This document shows, piece by piece, positions 25,096 to 34,479 of a stretch of 64,000 nt of DNA. The stretch comes from Halobellus sp. MBLA0158 (GTDB lineage: Archaea > Halobacteriota > Halobacteria > Halobacteriales > Haloferacaceae). A model generated the notes under the pieces. That model was not told the DNA's origin. It searched no databases and worked only from the letters and a program-made list of their open reading frames with translations. Within the stretch, counting starts at the first letter, position 1. Each line of letters opens with the position of its first letter. A program made the translations under genes and the position numbers. The DNA is taken from NCBI RefSeq assembly GCF_041477585.1, contig NZ_JBGNYA010000001.1:1674001-1738000 (forward strand), written 5' to 3'.

Positions 25096-25500
25096 ATGAC
25101 TCAGATCACGGAATCCGGCGAACACGACGGCGCCAGATACGAAATCGAAACTGATAGCGAGGATAACGTACTCTACCTTCGGTTCAGCGGCTCCCTCACC
25201 GCCGACGAGATGCAGGTCGCCGCCGAGGAGACGGTCGCCGCGGCCGAACGGCTCGACGACGGCTTCGGCATCATCAACGACATCTCGACGTTCACGCCGC
25301 CGTCGCCCGACGCGGCAGAGCCGATCAAGGAGGCCCAGGTCGAGCTCAAGCGGATGGGCGTCGGCGACGTCGTCCGGGTGGTCGCAGACGAGACGAGCGC
25401 CGTCACGGAGAACGCGTTCCAGCGGCGCTCGCGGCAGGCCGGCTACACCGGCAAGACCGCGAGCTCGCGCGCCGAGGCCGAACGGAAGCTCGACGTCTGA
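25096..25500 (+). CDS. STAS/SpoIIAA-like small protein
   Basis: A 134-residue acidic protein. The pattern of a short strand pair (EDNVLYLRFSGSLTADEM), helix (QVAAEETVAAAERL), strand ending in INDISTFTPPSP and a further helix-strand pair resembles SpoIIAA/STAS-like folds used in protein interaction. No catalytic motif or membrane segment is seen. Neighbours do not indicate a role. The assignment is by fold likeness only. Confidence 0.6.
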   Translation: MTQITESGEHDGARYEIETDSEDNVLYLRFSGSLTADEMQVAAEETVAAAERLDDGFGIINDISTFTPPSPDAAEPIKEAQVELKRMGVGDVVRVVADETSAVTENAFQRRSRQAGYTGKTASSRAEAERKLDV

Positions 25501-25552
25501 TCGCCGGAGACGGCAGCGGACGCCGGAGAACGGAACCCCTTAGCCGCGGGAC

Positions 25553-26992
25553 GTGTTTGTCTCCGATGTGTCTCGCTCCCGCCGTTTCGGATCGACGCTG
25601 GCCCGCACGCTGGCCGACGCGGGCGTCATCCAGGAGCCGCACTTCCACGCGACCGTCGACCTGGCGTGGCCGCGGGTCGTCACCGGCTTCGCGATTATGT
25701 CCAAGCGGACGGTCGACCTCGCGCTCGTCGGCCTGGTGCTCGGGCCGACGGCCGTCGCCGGGCTGACGCTCGCCAACGCCTTCTGGATGGTCGCGAAGTT
25801 CCTCGCGATCGGCCTCGCGGGCGGGACCGTCTCGCTCGTCTCCCAGAACTACGGCGGCGGCGACGAGGCCCGCGCGACCGCCGTCGTCCGGATGAGCGTC
25901 CTCCTCTCGGTGCTCGTCGGGATTCCGGTGGTGGCGTTCTTCGGGCTCGCCGCAGAGCCGCTCGTCGCGCTGCTCGGCGGCGACGCGGCCAGTATCGGCT
26001 ACGGCGCGACCTACCTCGCGGTCGTCGCCCCCGGGCTGTTCTTCGAGTACCTGAACCTGATCGCCAGCCGGACCTACGCGGGCGTCGGCGACACCGTCAC
26101 CCCGATGGCGATCCGGGCCGGCGGCGCCGTCGCCAACATCGCGCTGTCGGCGACGTTCGTCCTCGGACTGGATATGGGCGTCGCGGGCGCGGCGCTCGGC
26201 ACCGCGCTGGCGACGGCGCTCGTGACGGTCGTCTTCGCGTGGGGGATGACCGGCCGCTCGTACGTCCGCGGGCGCGGCGCCAGCCCCGTTCCGCTCACGC
26301 TCTCGCGGCCGCTCTTCGACCGCGACCTCCTCAAGCAGATCGCCGAGGTCTCGACGCCGCTCGTGGCCCGGCGGGCCGCCCAGGGGCTCGTCGTCTTTCC
26401 CCTCCTGGCGATCGCGGCGACGTTCGGGCCCGTCGCGGTCGCGGCCATCGGCGTCGGCCGCCAGGTGCGGTCGCTCCTCGGGAGCTTCACCTGGGGCTTT
26501 TCGATCGCGGCCTCGACGCTCGTCGGCCAGGAGTTGGGCGCGGGCGAGGAGGGCGAAGCCGAGGCGTACGGCTGGGGGATCATCCGCCTCTCGCTTCTGG
26601 TCTACGTCGTCGCCGCCGCCGCGGTCGTCGTCTTCGCGGACCCGATCGCCGGCATCTTCGTCGACGAGCCCGCCCATCGGGCGCTGTCGGCGCTGTTCGT
26701 CCGCGTCGCGGCCGTCAGCGTGATCGCGCTCGGCATCGACGGCTCGGTCACGGGCGCGCTCCGCGGCGCGGGCGACACCCGCGTGCCGTTCGTCTCGGCG
26801 CTCGCCGGCCTGTACCTGGTCGCGCTGCCCGCGGCGTGGCTCGGCACGGTCGTCCCGGCGCTCGGCATCGGCGGCCTGCTCGTCGCGCTCCTGGCCGAAA
26901 AGGCGGTCCCGATGGCGGTGAACCTCTGGCGGTTCCGCACGAACCGCTGGAAGGTCGTCAGCCGGGGGTACCGGCCGGATCCGAGCGACTGA
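25553..26992 (+). CDS. MATE family multidrug/metabolite efflux transporter
   Basis: A 479-residue membrane protein with about twelve helices in two homologous halves. The family-typical first helix TDLAWP-type segment (VDLAWPRVVTGFAIMSKRTVDLALVG) is followed by AGLTLANAFWMVAKFLAIGLAGGTVSLVSQNYG, and the second half begins near LLKQIAEVSTPLVARRAAQG. It exports cationic or other compounds with Na+ or H+. The start is taken at GTG 25553, as no ATG precedes the first helix. It is a stand-alone gene. Confidence 0.9.
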   Translation: MFVSDVSRSRRFGSTLARTLADAGVIQEPHFHATVDLAWPRVVTGFAIMSKRTVDLALVGLVLGPTAVAGLTLANAFWMVAKFLAIGLAGGTVSLVSQNYGGGDEARATAVVRMSVLLSVLVGIPVVAFFGLAAEPLVALLGGDAASIGYGATYLAVVAPGLFFEYLNLIASRTYAGVGDTVTPMAIRAGGAVANIALSATFVLGLDMGVAGAALGTALATALVTVVFAWGMTGRSYVRGRGASPVPLTLSRPLFDRDLLKQIAEVSTPLVARRAAQGLVVFPLLAIAATFGPVAVAAIGVGRQVRSLLGSFTWGFSIAASTLVGQELGAGEEGEAEAYGWGIIRLSLLVYVVAAAAVVVFADPIAGIFVDEPAHRALSALFVRVAAVSVIALGIDGSVTGALRGAGDTRVPFVSALAGLYLVALPAAWLGTVVPALGIGGLLVALLAEKAVPMAVNLWRFRTNRWKVVSRGYRPDPSD

Positions 26993-26995
26993 TCG

Positions 26996-27013
26996 GGTAT
27001 CGGTATCGGTATC
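26996..27013. repeat. (GGTATC)3 short tandem repeat
   Basis: Three exact copies of GGTATC follow the MATE gene stop by a few bases. This is a small simple repeat that could vary in copy number. No function is apparent. Confidence 0.7.
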
Positions 27014-27144
27014 GGAGCGCGGTGCGGCCGCGGGCGGGCTCCTTCGTCGATCGCGAACTCGACGGCGAGCCCGCGGCCGGCACTTCAATATGTTATCTAT
27101 AAAATCTGGGATTTGACAATGGCTTACGATGAGACTGGTAGTGT

Positions 27145-28752
27145 ATGCGTACGGGAACAAAGAGCCTGAAACGGTTCGTAGATGAACTCGATTCCGTGGT
27201 GTTCGGTGTCGGGTTCTCGGTATCGCTCGTTGCTATACTCGTCTTCTTCCTGAATCCGGACGCCTCCGCGGCTCGGATGGGGCAGATAAACGAGTACCTC
27301 TGGACGGAGTTTATGTGGGTGTACGTCGGGACGATGTTCCTGATGGTGACGTTCAGCCTCTGGCTGATGTTCGGTCGCTGGGGCGACATCAAACTCGGCA
27401 GGCCCGACGACGACCCGGAGTTCAGTCTGCTGTCGTTCTTCTCGATGATGTTCTCGGCGGGCATCGCCGCCGGCATCGTCTTCTGGGGACCGGCGGAGGC
27501 ACTGGCTCACTACGAGAGCGTGCCGCCGCTGATCGGCGCCGAGCCCGGGACCTCGGCGGCGGCGGTCGGGGCGATCCAGTACACGCTCTTCCACTGGGGC
27601 ATCTCCTACTGGGTGCCGTACCTGATCGTCGCGCTGCCGATCGCCTACTACGCGTTCCGCAAGGACGCGCCGATGCGCGTCTCGACGCTCATCGCGCCGT
27701 TCGTCGGCGTCGACAACCTCGACGGCTTCTGGGCGAAGACGATCGACGTGCTCGCGGTGTTCGCCACCATCGGCGGCATCGCGACGACGCTGGGGTTCGT
27801 CGGCCGACAGTTCCTCACCGGCCTGGAGTACACCGCGGGCGTCTCCCTCGGCGACGCGGGGACGGTGCTCGTGATCACCGGCCTGACCGTCGCCTTCACC
27901 GCCTCGGTGGCCCTCGGCGTGAAGAAGGGCATCGCGCGCATCTCGCTGTTCAATATGGCCGTCTTCGCCGGCCTGGCCGTCGTGACGTTCCTCCTGGGGC
28001 CGACGAACTACATTATGAACACGGGGCTCCAGGCCGTCGGGGGCTACTTCGGGGAGTTCCTCACGATGAGCCTCTACACCAACGCCACGGGGACCGGCGA
28101 GTGGGTCGGTAACTGGACGGTCTTCTACTGGGCGTGGGTGTTCTCGTGGGCGCCCTTCGGCGGCCTGTTCGTCGCCCGCATCTCGAAGGGCCGGACCATC
28201 CGACAGGTCGTCGCGACGGCGCTGATCGGCGCGACGGCCTCGACGATCCCGTGGTTCCTCACGATGGGTGGCAGCGCCATCTTCTTCGAGCGGAACGACA
28301 TCGCGCCGATGCTGGAGATGGTCGACCAGTACGGCGTCTCCGTCTCGGGGTTCCCGCTGTTCGGGGCGCTCCCGTTCGGCGAGGGCCTGGCGGCGGTGTT
28401 CATGCTCCTGGTCGTGACGTTCTTCGTGACGTCGGCGGACTCCTCGACGCTGGCGCTCGGGATGCTCACCACCGGCGGCAAACAGCACCCCTCGACGATC
28501 AACCGGATCATCTGGGGTGGGCTGATGGGCGGCCTCGCGTCGCTGCTCATCGTCGGCGGCGGCATCGACGCCCTCCGCTCGTCCGCCATCATCACCGGCT
28601 TCCCCTTCGCGCTCATCTCGGTCGTCGCCATCGGAGGGATGGCCTGGGAGTTCCAGACCGTCTCGCCGCTGCTCTCGTCGGATCCGGACTCGGCGACCGG
28701 GGAGTCGAACGATCCCGCGCGGGTGTCGGCGACGACCACCGACGACGACTGA
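27145..28752 (+). CDS. BCCT family transporter (glycine betaine/choline/carnitine)
   Basis: A 535-residue transporter with about twelve helices. Signature blocks are FSAGIAAGIVFWGPAEAL (glycine-rich helix), HWGISYWVPYL, and the BCCT signature NWTVFYWAWVFSWAPFGGLFVARISKGRTIR. The tryptophan box for quaternary-amine binding is recognisable. It probably imports compatible solutes with Na+, relevant to osmotic balance. Lys/Arg-rich C-terminal osmosensor tails are absent; instead the tail is short and acidic. A TATA-like ATCTATAAAATC at about 27094-27105 lies upstream of ATG 27145. Confidence 0.93.
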   Translation: MRTGTKSLKRFVDELDSVVFGVGFSVSLVAILVFFLNPDASAARMGQINEYLWTEFMWVYVGTMFLMVTFSLWLMFGRWGDIKLGRPDDDPEFSLLSFFSMMFSAGIAAGIVFWGPAEALAHYESVPPLIGAEPGTSAAAVGAIQYTLFHWGISYWVPYLIVALPIAYYAFRKDAPMRVSTLIAPFVGVDNLDGFWAKTIDVLAVFATIGGIATTLGFVGRQFLTGLEYTAGVSLGDAGTVLVITGLTVAFTASVALGVKKGIARISLFNMAVFAGLAVVTFLLGPTNYIMNTGLQAVGGYFGEFLTMSLYTNATGTGEWVGNWTVFYWAWVFSWAPFGGLFVARISKGRTIRQVVATALIGATASTIPWFLTMGGSAIFFERNDIAPMLEMVDQYGVSVSGFPLFGALPFGEGLAAVFMLLVVTFFVTSADSSTLALGMLTTGGKQHPSTINRIIWGGLMGGLASLLIVGGGIDALRSSAIITGFPFALISVVAIGGMAWEFQTVSPLLSSDPDSATGESNDPARVSATTTDDD

Positions 28753-28908
28753 TGTCGGGCTGATCGGTCGTCAGATATCGCGCGGTCGGTACGTGACGAC
28801 TTACGACCGGGACGGTACGTTCGGTCAGGGCGCCTGCGGTGGGCTCGCGTCCGCGTTCCTCCCGCCCGATTCCCACAGACCCTTATGTGGAGCCGCCCCA
28901 GGTAGGCT

Positions 28909-29193
28909 ATGGTCGACACCGAGACCTACACCATCGAAGCACCGAACGGCGACACTGAGGAGATCGAACTGCCGGCGGGGCTCGCCGACGTCTTCACAGA
29001 GCAGGGCGAGTCGACGACGGCCGTCGTCGGAGACCTCCTCGTGCAGTCGTTCGCCCAGCAGGCCCACGCCGTGGTCCACCACAGCCAGGGCGAGACGCCC
29101 GCCGACCTGGAGGCGCTCAACGGGAAGATGGAAGAGCTCTTCGAGAAGCGCTTCGGCGTCTCGCTCGACGAGGCGATGGGCCACAGTCACTGA
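28909..29193 (+). CDS. Small conserved haloarchaeal protein
   Basis: A 94-residue acidic soluble protein. It begins YTIEAPNGDTEEIELPAGLADVFTEQGES, continues with a helical stretch rich in Ala and Gln (VVGDLLVQSFAQQAHAVVHH), and ends in a His-containing tail. I believe homologues occur across Halobacteria without assigned function. Nothing indicates catalysis. It is convergent with the ZIP transporter gene. Confidence 0.7.
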   Translation: MVDTETYTIEAPNGDTEEIELPAGLADVFTEQGESTTAVVGDLLVQSFAQQAHAVVHHSQGETPADLEALNGKMEELFEKRFGVSLDEAMGHSH

Positions 29194-29211
29194 GTACCGT
29201 CTTCTCTGCGG

Positions 29212-30057
29212 TCAGACGAACAACAGTGGAATCATCGCGAGCACGCCCGCGGCGACGCCCGCGGACAGTTCGCGCCGACCGCCGCCCGGCAGTCCGGCGC
29301 CGGCTTCGAGCGCCTCCGGAATGAACTCCGTGAGCACGAGGTAGATCATCGCGCCCGCGGCGAAGCCGAAGCCCGCCGGCAGGAACTCCCGGGCGACGCG
29401 GACGAAGTAGAACGCGAGCACCGCGCCGATGGGCTGCGGCAGGCTGGAGAACACGGACCACCAGACGAGCTTCCAGTCGGCGACGCCCATCGAGCGGAGC
29501 GGAATCGAGATGGCGAGGCCCTCGGGAACGTTGTGGATCGAGATGGCGATCGTCATGAAGATCGCAAGCAGCGGGACGACGAAGCCGAAGAGATGAGTCC
29601 CGCCCGCCAGCCCCAGGTCGGCGAAGGAGACGCCGACGGCGACGCCCTCGGGGAACGAGTGGACCGTCAGGACGCCGAGGATGAGCACCAGCTTCTTGAA
29701 GTCGGCCTCCTCATACTGCCGCGGGTCGACCTCCGCGGCCTCGATGACGTCGTGGGCGACGTAGACCAGCGCGACGCCGGCGAGGAGACCGGCCCCCAGG
29801 AGGAACAGCACGCGGTCGGGAATCGGGTCGACGGCGAGGCCCGACAGCGACACGCTGACGTACGCGCCCAGGGCCTCCAGCACGAGGCCGAACACCGACG
29901 CCGAGACCATAATCCCCGAGGCGATCCCCCACAGGGCGACGTTCCAGCGGTCGCTCACCTCCGAGACGAAGAAGAAGGGGACCGCGCCCAGACCCGTGGC
30001 GAGGGCCGTGACGAAGCCCGCGACGAAGACGAACGCGAACGCGCCCAACTCGACCAT
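29212..30057 (-). CDS. ZIP family divalent metal transporter
   Basis: A 281-residue membrane protein with eight predicted helices. The metal-path motifs of helices IV and V are HSFPEGVAVGVSF and HNVPEGLAISIPL. A short acidic/charged loop (EAAEVDPRQYEEADFKK) replaces the His-rich loop of eukaryotic ZIPs. It likely imports zinc, iron or manganese. An AT-rich TATA-like stretch at 30082-30094 lies about 28-35 nt upstream of ATG 30057, consistent with a leaderless transcript. Confidence 0.92.
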   Translation of the reverse strand: MVELGAFAFVFVAGFVTALATGLGAVPFFFVSEVSDRWNVALWGIASGIMVSASVFGLVLEALGAYVSVSLSGLAVDPIPDRVLFLLGAGLLAGVALVYVAHDVIEAAEVDPRQYEEADFKKLVLILGVLTVHSFPEGVAVGVSFADLGLAGGTHLFGFVVPLLAIFMTIAISIHNVPEGLAISIPLRSMGVADWKLVWWSVFSSLPQPIGAVLAFYFVRVAREFLPAGFGFAAGAMIYLVLTEFIPEALEAGAGLPGGGRRELSAGVAAGVLAMIPLLFV

Positions 30058-30211
30058 ACCGAAAGTACGCCGCCGACAGGCATAAATATTTCATATTTCT
30101 GATCTTTTTTGGCCCGCCTAAAACGCTCGCCGGTTTCGACGCGCCGAAACCGCACGCGCTATCGTATCGAAATCAGAACACTTTCGTCGGTCCGCCCCGA
30201 GCGCTCCCACG

Positions 30212-30556
30212 ATGGACGACGCTCAGCGACGCGTCGCCGACTTCCTCGCGGCGGCGGACCTCCACGCGCACCCGGCGTACCGACTGCTCGATCTGACCGC
30301 CGAGGTCGGCGAACTGGCCGCCGACGCGACAGCTTCGAGCGACTACGGCGCCGATCCCGAGTCGCTGTCGGTGAACCGCGACGAACTCGGGGACGCGCTC
30401 TTCGCCCTGCTGGCGCTCGCGGACGAACTCGACGTCGACGCCGAGGCCGCCCTGGACGAGTCGCTGGCGAAGTACGAGGCGCGGATCGACGAGACGGGAG
30501 CGCCCGGCTCCGGATCGGGAGACGAGTCCGGCTCGGAGTCGGATCCCGGCGCGTGA
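30212..30556 (+). CDS. MazG-like nucleotide pyrophosphohydrolase
   Basis: A 114-residue helical protein resembling single MazG domains. The metal-binding pattern appears as LLDLTAEVGELAADA (first helix, ExxE) and RDELGDALFALLALADEL (second helix, ExxD). The enzymes hydrolyse (d)NTPs to monophosphates for pool sanitation or alarmone control. The last 25 residues are a disordered Gly/Ser/Glu tail. It precedes the YbaK-like gene on the same strand by 74 nt. Confidence 0.82.
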   Translation: MDDAQRRVADFLAAADLHAHPAYRLLDLTAEVGELAADATASSDYGADPESLSVNRDELGDALFALLALADELDVDAEAALDESLAKYEARIDETGAPGSGSGDESGSESDPGA

Positions 30557-30630
30557 CCGTCCCGGCGGGGACCGCCCCGCGATCGGCCGCGGGTCGAAGC
30601 GCTCTTGCGAGTCGATCTCGACGTCAGCGT

Positions 30631-31095
30631 ATGCACGACCGCGCAGTCGCCTTCCGCGAGCGGGTCCGCGACCGCCACGGGCTCGACGTCGAGGTCGAGA
30701 CCTTCCCCGAGGGGACGAAGACCGCCGAAGACGCCGCTGCCGCAGTCGGGTGCGACGTCGGCCAGATCGCCAGTAGCCTGGTGTTCGACGCCGACGGCGA
30801 CCTCGTCGTCGTGGTGACGAGCGGCGCCAACCGCGTTGACGAATCGAGGCTCGCTTCCAGGCTCGGCGCGTCGGCGGCGTCGATGGCCGACCCCGAGACG
30901 ATCCGGGAGGTCGTCGGCTGGTCGATCGGCGGCGTCCCGCCGCTGTGTCACGACGCGGACCTCCCCGTCTACCTCGACGAGTCCCTCCTCGCCTACGACA
31001 CGGTCTGGGCGGCCGCGGGCGCGCCGACGGCCGTCTTCCCGATCGCGCCGTCCGATCTGGAGGCGCTCGCCGGGGCGACGGTCGTCGAGGTCTGA
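30631..31095 (+). CDS. YbaK/ProX-type aminoacyl-tRNA deacylase
   Basis: A 154-residue single-domain YbaK/EbsC protein. Landmarks are TAEDAAAAVGCDVGQIASSLVF, the strand DGDLVVVVTSGANRVD, and the GWSIGGVPPLCH loop that matches the conserved GGxxP substrate loop. Such proteins clear mischarged Cys-tRNA-Pro or Ala-tRNA-Pro. ATG 30631 matches the family N-terminus; the open frame upstream is ignored. Confidence 0.88.
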   Translation: MHDRAVAFRERVRDRHGLDVEVETFPEGTKTAEDAAAAVGCDVGQIASSLVFDADGDLVVVVTSGANRVDESRLASRLGASAASMADPETIREVVGWSIGGVPPLCHDADLPVYLDESLLAYDTVWAAAGAPTAVFPIAPSDLEALAGATVVEV

Positions 31096-31128
31096 CGCCC
31101 GAACCCGACGACGCCATTCACGGCCCAC

Positions 31129-32172
31129 TCAGGGCGCGAACTCGACGCCTTTGAACTCGAACCGGGCGCCCGATCCGACCTCGCTCTCGACCGCCTGGAC
31201 GTCCCACCCGTGGGCCTCGGCGATCCAGCGCACGATCGCCAGCCCGTAGCCGGTGCCGTCGGCGGCCGTCGAGAAGCCGAGGTCGAACACCTTCTCGCGC
31301 TTGTCGGCCGGGATCCCCGGCCCGTCGTCTTCGAGGTAGAAGCCGTCGTCAAGGACGCCCACGCGGACGGTCAGGTCGGCCCTGTCGGCGTCGGTCCCGT
31401 GGTCGATGGCGTTGCGAAAGAGGTTCTCGAAGAGGCTGCGGAGCCGGTCCGGGTCGGCCAGTATCGTGGCGTCGCCCTCGGTCTCCAAGGCCGCCTCGTG
31501 TGTGTCAACGATCGTCCAGCACTGGCCGACGAGCTCCGAGAGGATCACCGGCTCCGTCTCGCCGACGTGGCGGCCCTGCTTTGCGAGTTCGAGGGTCTCC
31601 TCGACGATGGTCCACATCCGGTCGACGGCGTCTCCGATCGCATCGAGGTGCGGCGAGTCGCAGTCCTCGCGCGCGATTTCGAGGTTTCCCTCGACGATGT
31701 TCAAGGGGTTCCGGAGGTCGTGGGCGACGACGCCCGCGAACTCCTCCAAGCGGTCGTTCTGCCGCTCTAATTGTCGTTCGTACGCCTTCCGCTTGCCGAT
31801 GCGGCGGAGGGAGACGATCGCGCCGATCCGGGCCCCGTCGTCGTAGACCGGCGTCACGCGGGCCTCGGAGGGGAGCCGGCGCGGCACGGGCGCGCCCTCG
31901 GGGTGGTGCATCGACAGCTCGACGCGCTCTTCCTCGGCGTCGCCGGCGAGGACCGCCTCGACGGCCGCCCGGAGCTCCTCGAATCCGGATTCGATGATCT
32001 CGCCGAACCGCGCGTAGTCGTCGCCCACGACTTCCGATTCGCTGAACTCGCCGATGTCGCAGAAGCGCTGATTGGCGAACGCGATAGTCCCGTCGGCGTC
32101 GATGGCGATCGTCGGCTCCATCTGATTGCGGGAGACGACTTCGAGGTCGATGTCCCCCTCGCCACGGGCCAT
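31129..32172 (-). CDS. Cytoplasmic PAS sensor histidine kinase
   Basis: A 347-residue protein without membrane helices. An N-terminal PAS domain covers residues 10-125 (EPTIAIDADGTIAFANQRFCDIGEF to SLRRIGKRK). HisKA has phosphoacceptor His151 in VVAHDLRNPLNIVEGNLE. The ATPase part has N-box LFENLFRNAIDHG, G1 DDGPGIP and G2 GTGYGLAIVRWIAEAHG. No partner regulator is adjacent, which is common in haloarchaea. The signal is unknown. Confidence 0.92.
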   Translation of the reverse strand: MARGEGDIDLEVVSRNQMEPTIAIDADGTIAFANQRFCDIGEFSESEVVGDDYARFGEIIESGFEELRAAVEAVLAGDAEEERVELSMHHPEGAPVPRRLPSEARVTPVYDDGARIGAIVSLRRIGKRKAYERQLERQNDRLEEFAGVVAHDLRNPLNIVEGNLEIAREDCDSPHLDAIGDAVDRMWTIVEETLELAKQGRHVGETEPVILSELVGQCWTIVDTHEAALETEGDATILADPDRLRSLFENLFRNAIDHGTDADRADLTVRVGVLDDGFYLEDDGPGIPADKREKVFDLGFSTAADGTGYGLAIVRWIAEAHGWDVQAVESEVGSGARFEFKGVEFAP

Positions 32173-32349
32173 AGCTCCTGTACAGGAACGCAGTACGTAA
32201 AAGGTTAGTATCTACACCCAATCTGACGTCTCCGAAAAAACAGATATCCGCGTCGAGATCGACGGACGGCGGGGTAGTCGTTGAGATACGCCGGCTGGGA
32301 TATATACCGACCAGCAGTAAACTCGGAATCGAGTAGTCGGTGGCGGGAT

Positions 32350-32357
32350 TTAAGCGG
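32350..32357 (+). promoter_or_regulatory. TATA box of the acyl-CoA synthetase gene
   Basis: TTTAAGC within GGGATTTAAGCGG lies about 25-30 nt upstream of ATG 32380, consistent with a leaderless transcript of the two-gene operon that follows. Confidence 0.5.
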
Positions 32358-32379
32358 AGCCGCCGAGTAGATCCGGACG

Positions 32380-34473
32380 ATGGGAGAGTTATCCGAGTTG
32401 TTCGCGCCCGAGCGCATCGCCGTGGTCGGCGCGACGGACCGCGACGGCTCCGTCGGACGGGCGATTATGGAGAATCTCCTCGATTCGTTCGTCGGCGAGG
32501 TCGTCCCCGTGAACCCCAAGCGCGAGTCGGTCTTCGACCGGCCCGCGCGCGACGGCGTGGGCGAGACCGACGCCGATCTCGCCGTGATCGTGGTCCCGCC
32601 CGACGTCGCCGTCGAGTCGGTCCGCGAGGCCGGCGAGGCGGGGATCGGGAACGTCGTCGTCATCACCGCCGGCTTCGGCGAGACCGGCAGCGAGGGCGCG
32701 GCGCGCGAACGCGAACTGAAAGACGTCGCTGAGGCCTACGACCTGAATCTGGTCGGCCCCAACAGCCTCGGGATTATGTCGACGCCGGTCGGGATGAACG
32801 CCACGTTCGGCCCCGAGGACGCCGCCGCGGGCCGGATGTCGTTTATGAGCCAGTCGGGGGCGTTCATCACCGCGGTGCTGGACTGGGCGAACGAACAGGG
32901 CATCGGCTTCAAAGACGTCGTCTCGCTTGGCAACAAGGCCGTCCTCGACGAGTCGGACTTCGTGGACGCGTGGGGCACAGACCCCGACACCGACGTCATC
33001 ATCGGCTACCTCGAAGGCATCGACGACGGCCAGCGGTTCATCCGCTCGGCCCGCGAGGTGACCCAGGACACCCCGATCGTGCTCGTGAAGTCCGGCCGGA
33101 CCGACGCCGGCGCCCAGGCGGCCTCCAGTCACACCGGGACCATCGCGGGCTCCGACGAGGCCTACGAGGCGGGCCTCGAACAGGCGGGCGTCATCCGCGC
33201 CGAGACGGTCCAGGAGCTGTTCGACGCCGCGCGCGTCCTGGAGAGCCAGCCCGTCCCCGAGCGCGACGGCGTCGCCGTGATCACGAACGCGGGCGGCCCG
33301 GGCGTGATGACGACAGACGCCATCGGCGACTCGCGGCTCTCGATGGCCTCCTTCACCGACGAGACCTTGGAGGCCTTCCGCGAGGCGCTCCCCGCCGGCG
33401 GCAACGTCTACAACCCCGTCGACGTCGTCGGCGACGCCGACAACGAGCGCTTCCGCGACGCCGTCGACGTCGCGCTCGGCGACGAGAACGTCGGGAGCGT
33501 GATCGTCCTCGCGTGTCCGACGGCCGTCCTCGACTACGAGCAGTTGGCCCGCGACACGGTCGCGCTCCAAGAAGAACACGAAAAGCCCGTCGCGGCCTGC
33601 TTTATGGGCGGCGCGCGGGTCGAGGCGGCCGAGGCGCCGCTCGCGGAGGCCGGGATCCCGAACTACTTCGATCCCGCCCGCGCGGTCGACGGTCTCGATG
33701 CGCTCTCGCGCTTCCGCGACATCTCCGAGCGGGAGTACGACGAGCCGACGGCCTTCGACGTCGACCGCGAGCGCGCCCGCGAGATCCTCTCCTCCGTGGA
33801 GGACCGCGCCGACACCCGCCTCGGCGTCGAAGCGATGGACCTGCTCGACGCCTACGGTATCGAAACACCCGAAGGCGACATCGTCGACGCCCCCGCCGAC
33901 GCGCTGGAGGTCGCCGAGGGGATCGACGGCGACGTCGTGATGAAGATCGTCAGCCCGGACATCCTCCACAAGTCCGACATCGGCGGCGTCAAGGTCGGCG
34001 TCCCCCACGAGGAAGTCTACGACGCCTACGAGGACCTGGTCTCGCGCGCGCGGAACTACCAGCCCGACGCGACGATCATCGGCGTTCAGGTCCAGGAGAT
34101 GGTCGACCTCGACGACGGCGTCGAGACGATCGTCGGGATGAACCGCGACCCGCAGTTCGGCCCGCTCCTGCTCTTCGGCCTCGGCGGCATCTTCGTCGAG
34201 ACGCTCGAAGACACGACCTTCCGCGTCGCGCCCGTCTCCGAGGCCGAGGCCGAGACGATGACCGAAGAGATCGACGCCGCGCCGCTCCTCCGGGGTGCGC
34301 GCGGCCGCGACCCCGTCGACGTCGCGGGCGTCGCCGAGACGATCCAGCGGCTCTCACAGCTCGTCACCGACTTCCCCGCGATCTTGGAACTGGACATCAA
34401 CCCCCTCGTCGCCACCCCCGACGTCGTGAAGGCCGTCGACGTGCGGCTCACCGTCGACCCCGAGGAGCTCTGA
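32380..34473 (+). CDS. acd: Acetate--CoA ligase (ADP-forming), fused alpha-beta
   Basis: A 697-residue enzyme joining both subunits of the archaeal ADP-forming acyl-CoA synthetase. The CoA-binding Rossmann domain starts PERIAVVGATDRDGSVG. The ligase domain has MSQSGAFITAVLDW and the catalytic histidine His251 in SSHTGTIAGSD. A C-terminal ATP-grasp part runs from about residue 475 (AYGIETPEGDIVDAP to GGIKVGV-like blocks and LELDINPLV). It makes ATP from acetyl-CoA in acetate production or activates other acids. The next gene starts six bases after its stop. Confidence 0.94.
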   Translation: MGELSELFAPERIAVVGATDRDGSVGRAIMENLLDSFVGEVVPVNPKRESVFDRPARDGVGETDADLAVIVVPPDVAVESVREAGEAGIGNVVVITAGFGETGSEGAARERELKDVAEAYDLNLVGPNSLGIMSTPVGMNATFGPEDAAAGRMSFMSQSGAFITAVLDWANEQGIGFKDVVSLGNKAVLDESDFVDAWGTDPDTDVIIGYLEGIDDGQRFIRSAREVTQDTPIVLVKSGRTDAGAQAASSHTGTIAGSDEAYEAGLEQAGVIRAETVQELFDAARVLESQPVPERDGVAVITNAGGPGVMTTDAIGDSRLSMASFTDETLEAFREALPAGGNVYNPVDVVGDADNERFRDAVDVALGDENVGSVIVLACPTAVLDYEQLARDTVALQEEHEKPVAACFMGGARVEAAEAPLAEAGIPNYFDPARAVDGLDALSRFRDISEREYDEPTAFDVDRERAREILSSVEDRADTRLGVEAMDLLDAYGIETPEGDIVDAPADALEVAEGIDGDVVMKIVSPDILHKSDIGGVKVGVPHEEVYDAYEDLVSRARNYQPDATIIGVQVQEMVDLDDGVETIVGMNRDPQFGPLLLFGLGGIFVETLEDTTFRVAPVSEAEAETMTEEIDAAPLLRGARGRDPVDVAGVAETIQRLSQLVTDFPAILELDINPLVATPDVVKAVDVRLTVDPEEL

Positions 34474-34479
34474 TCACCG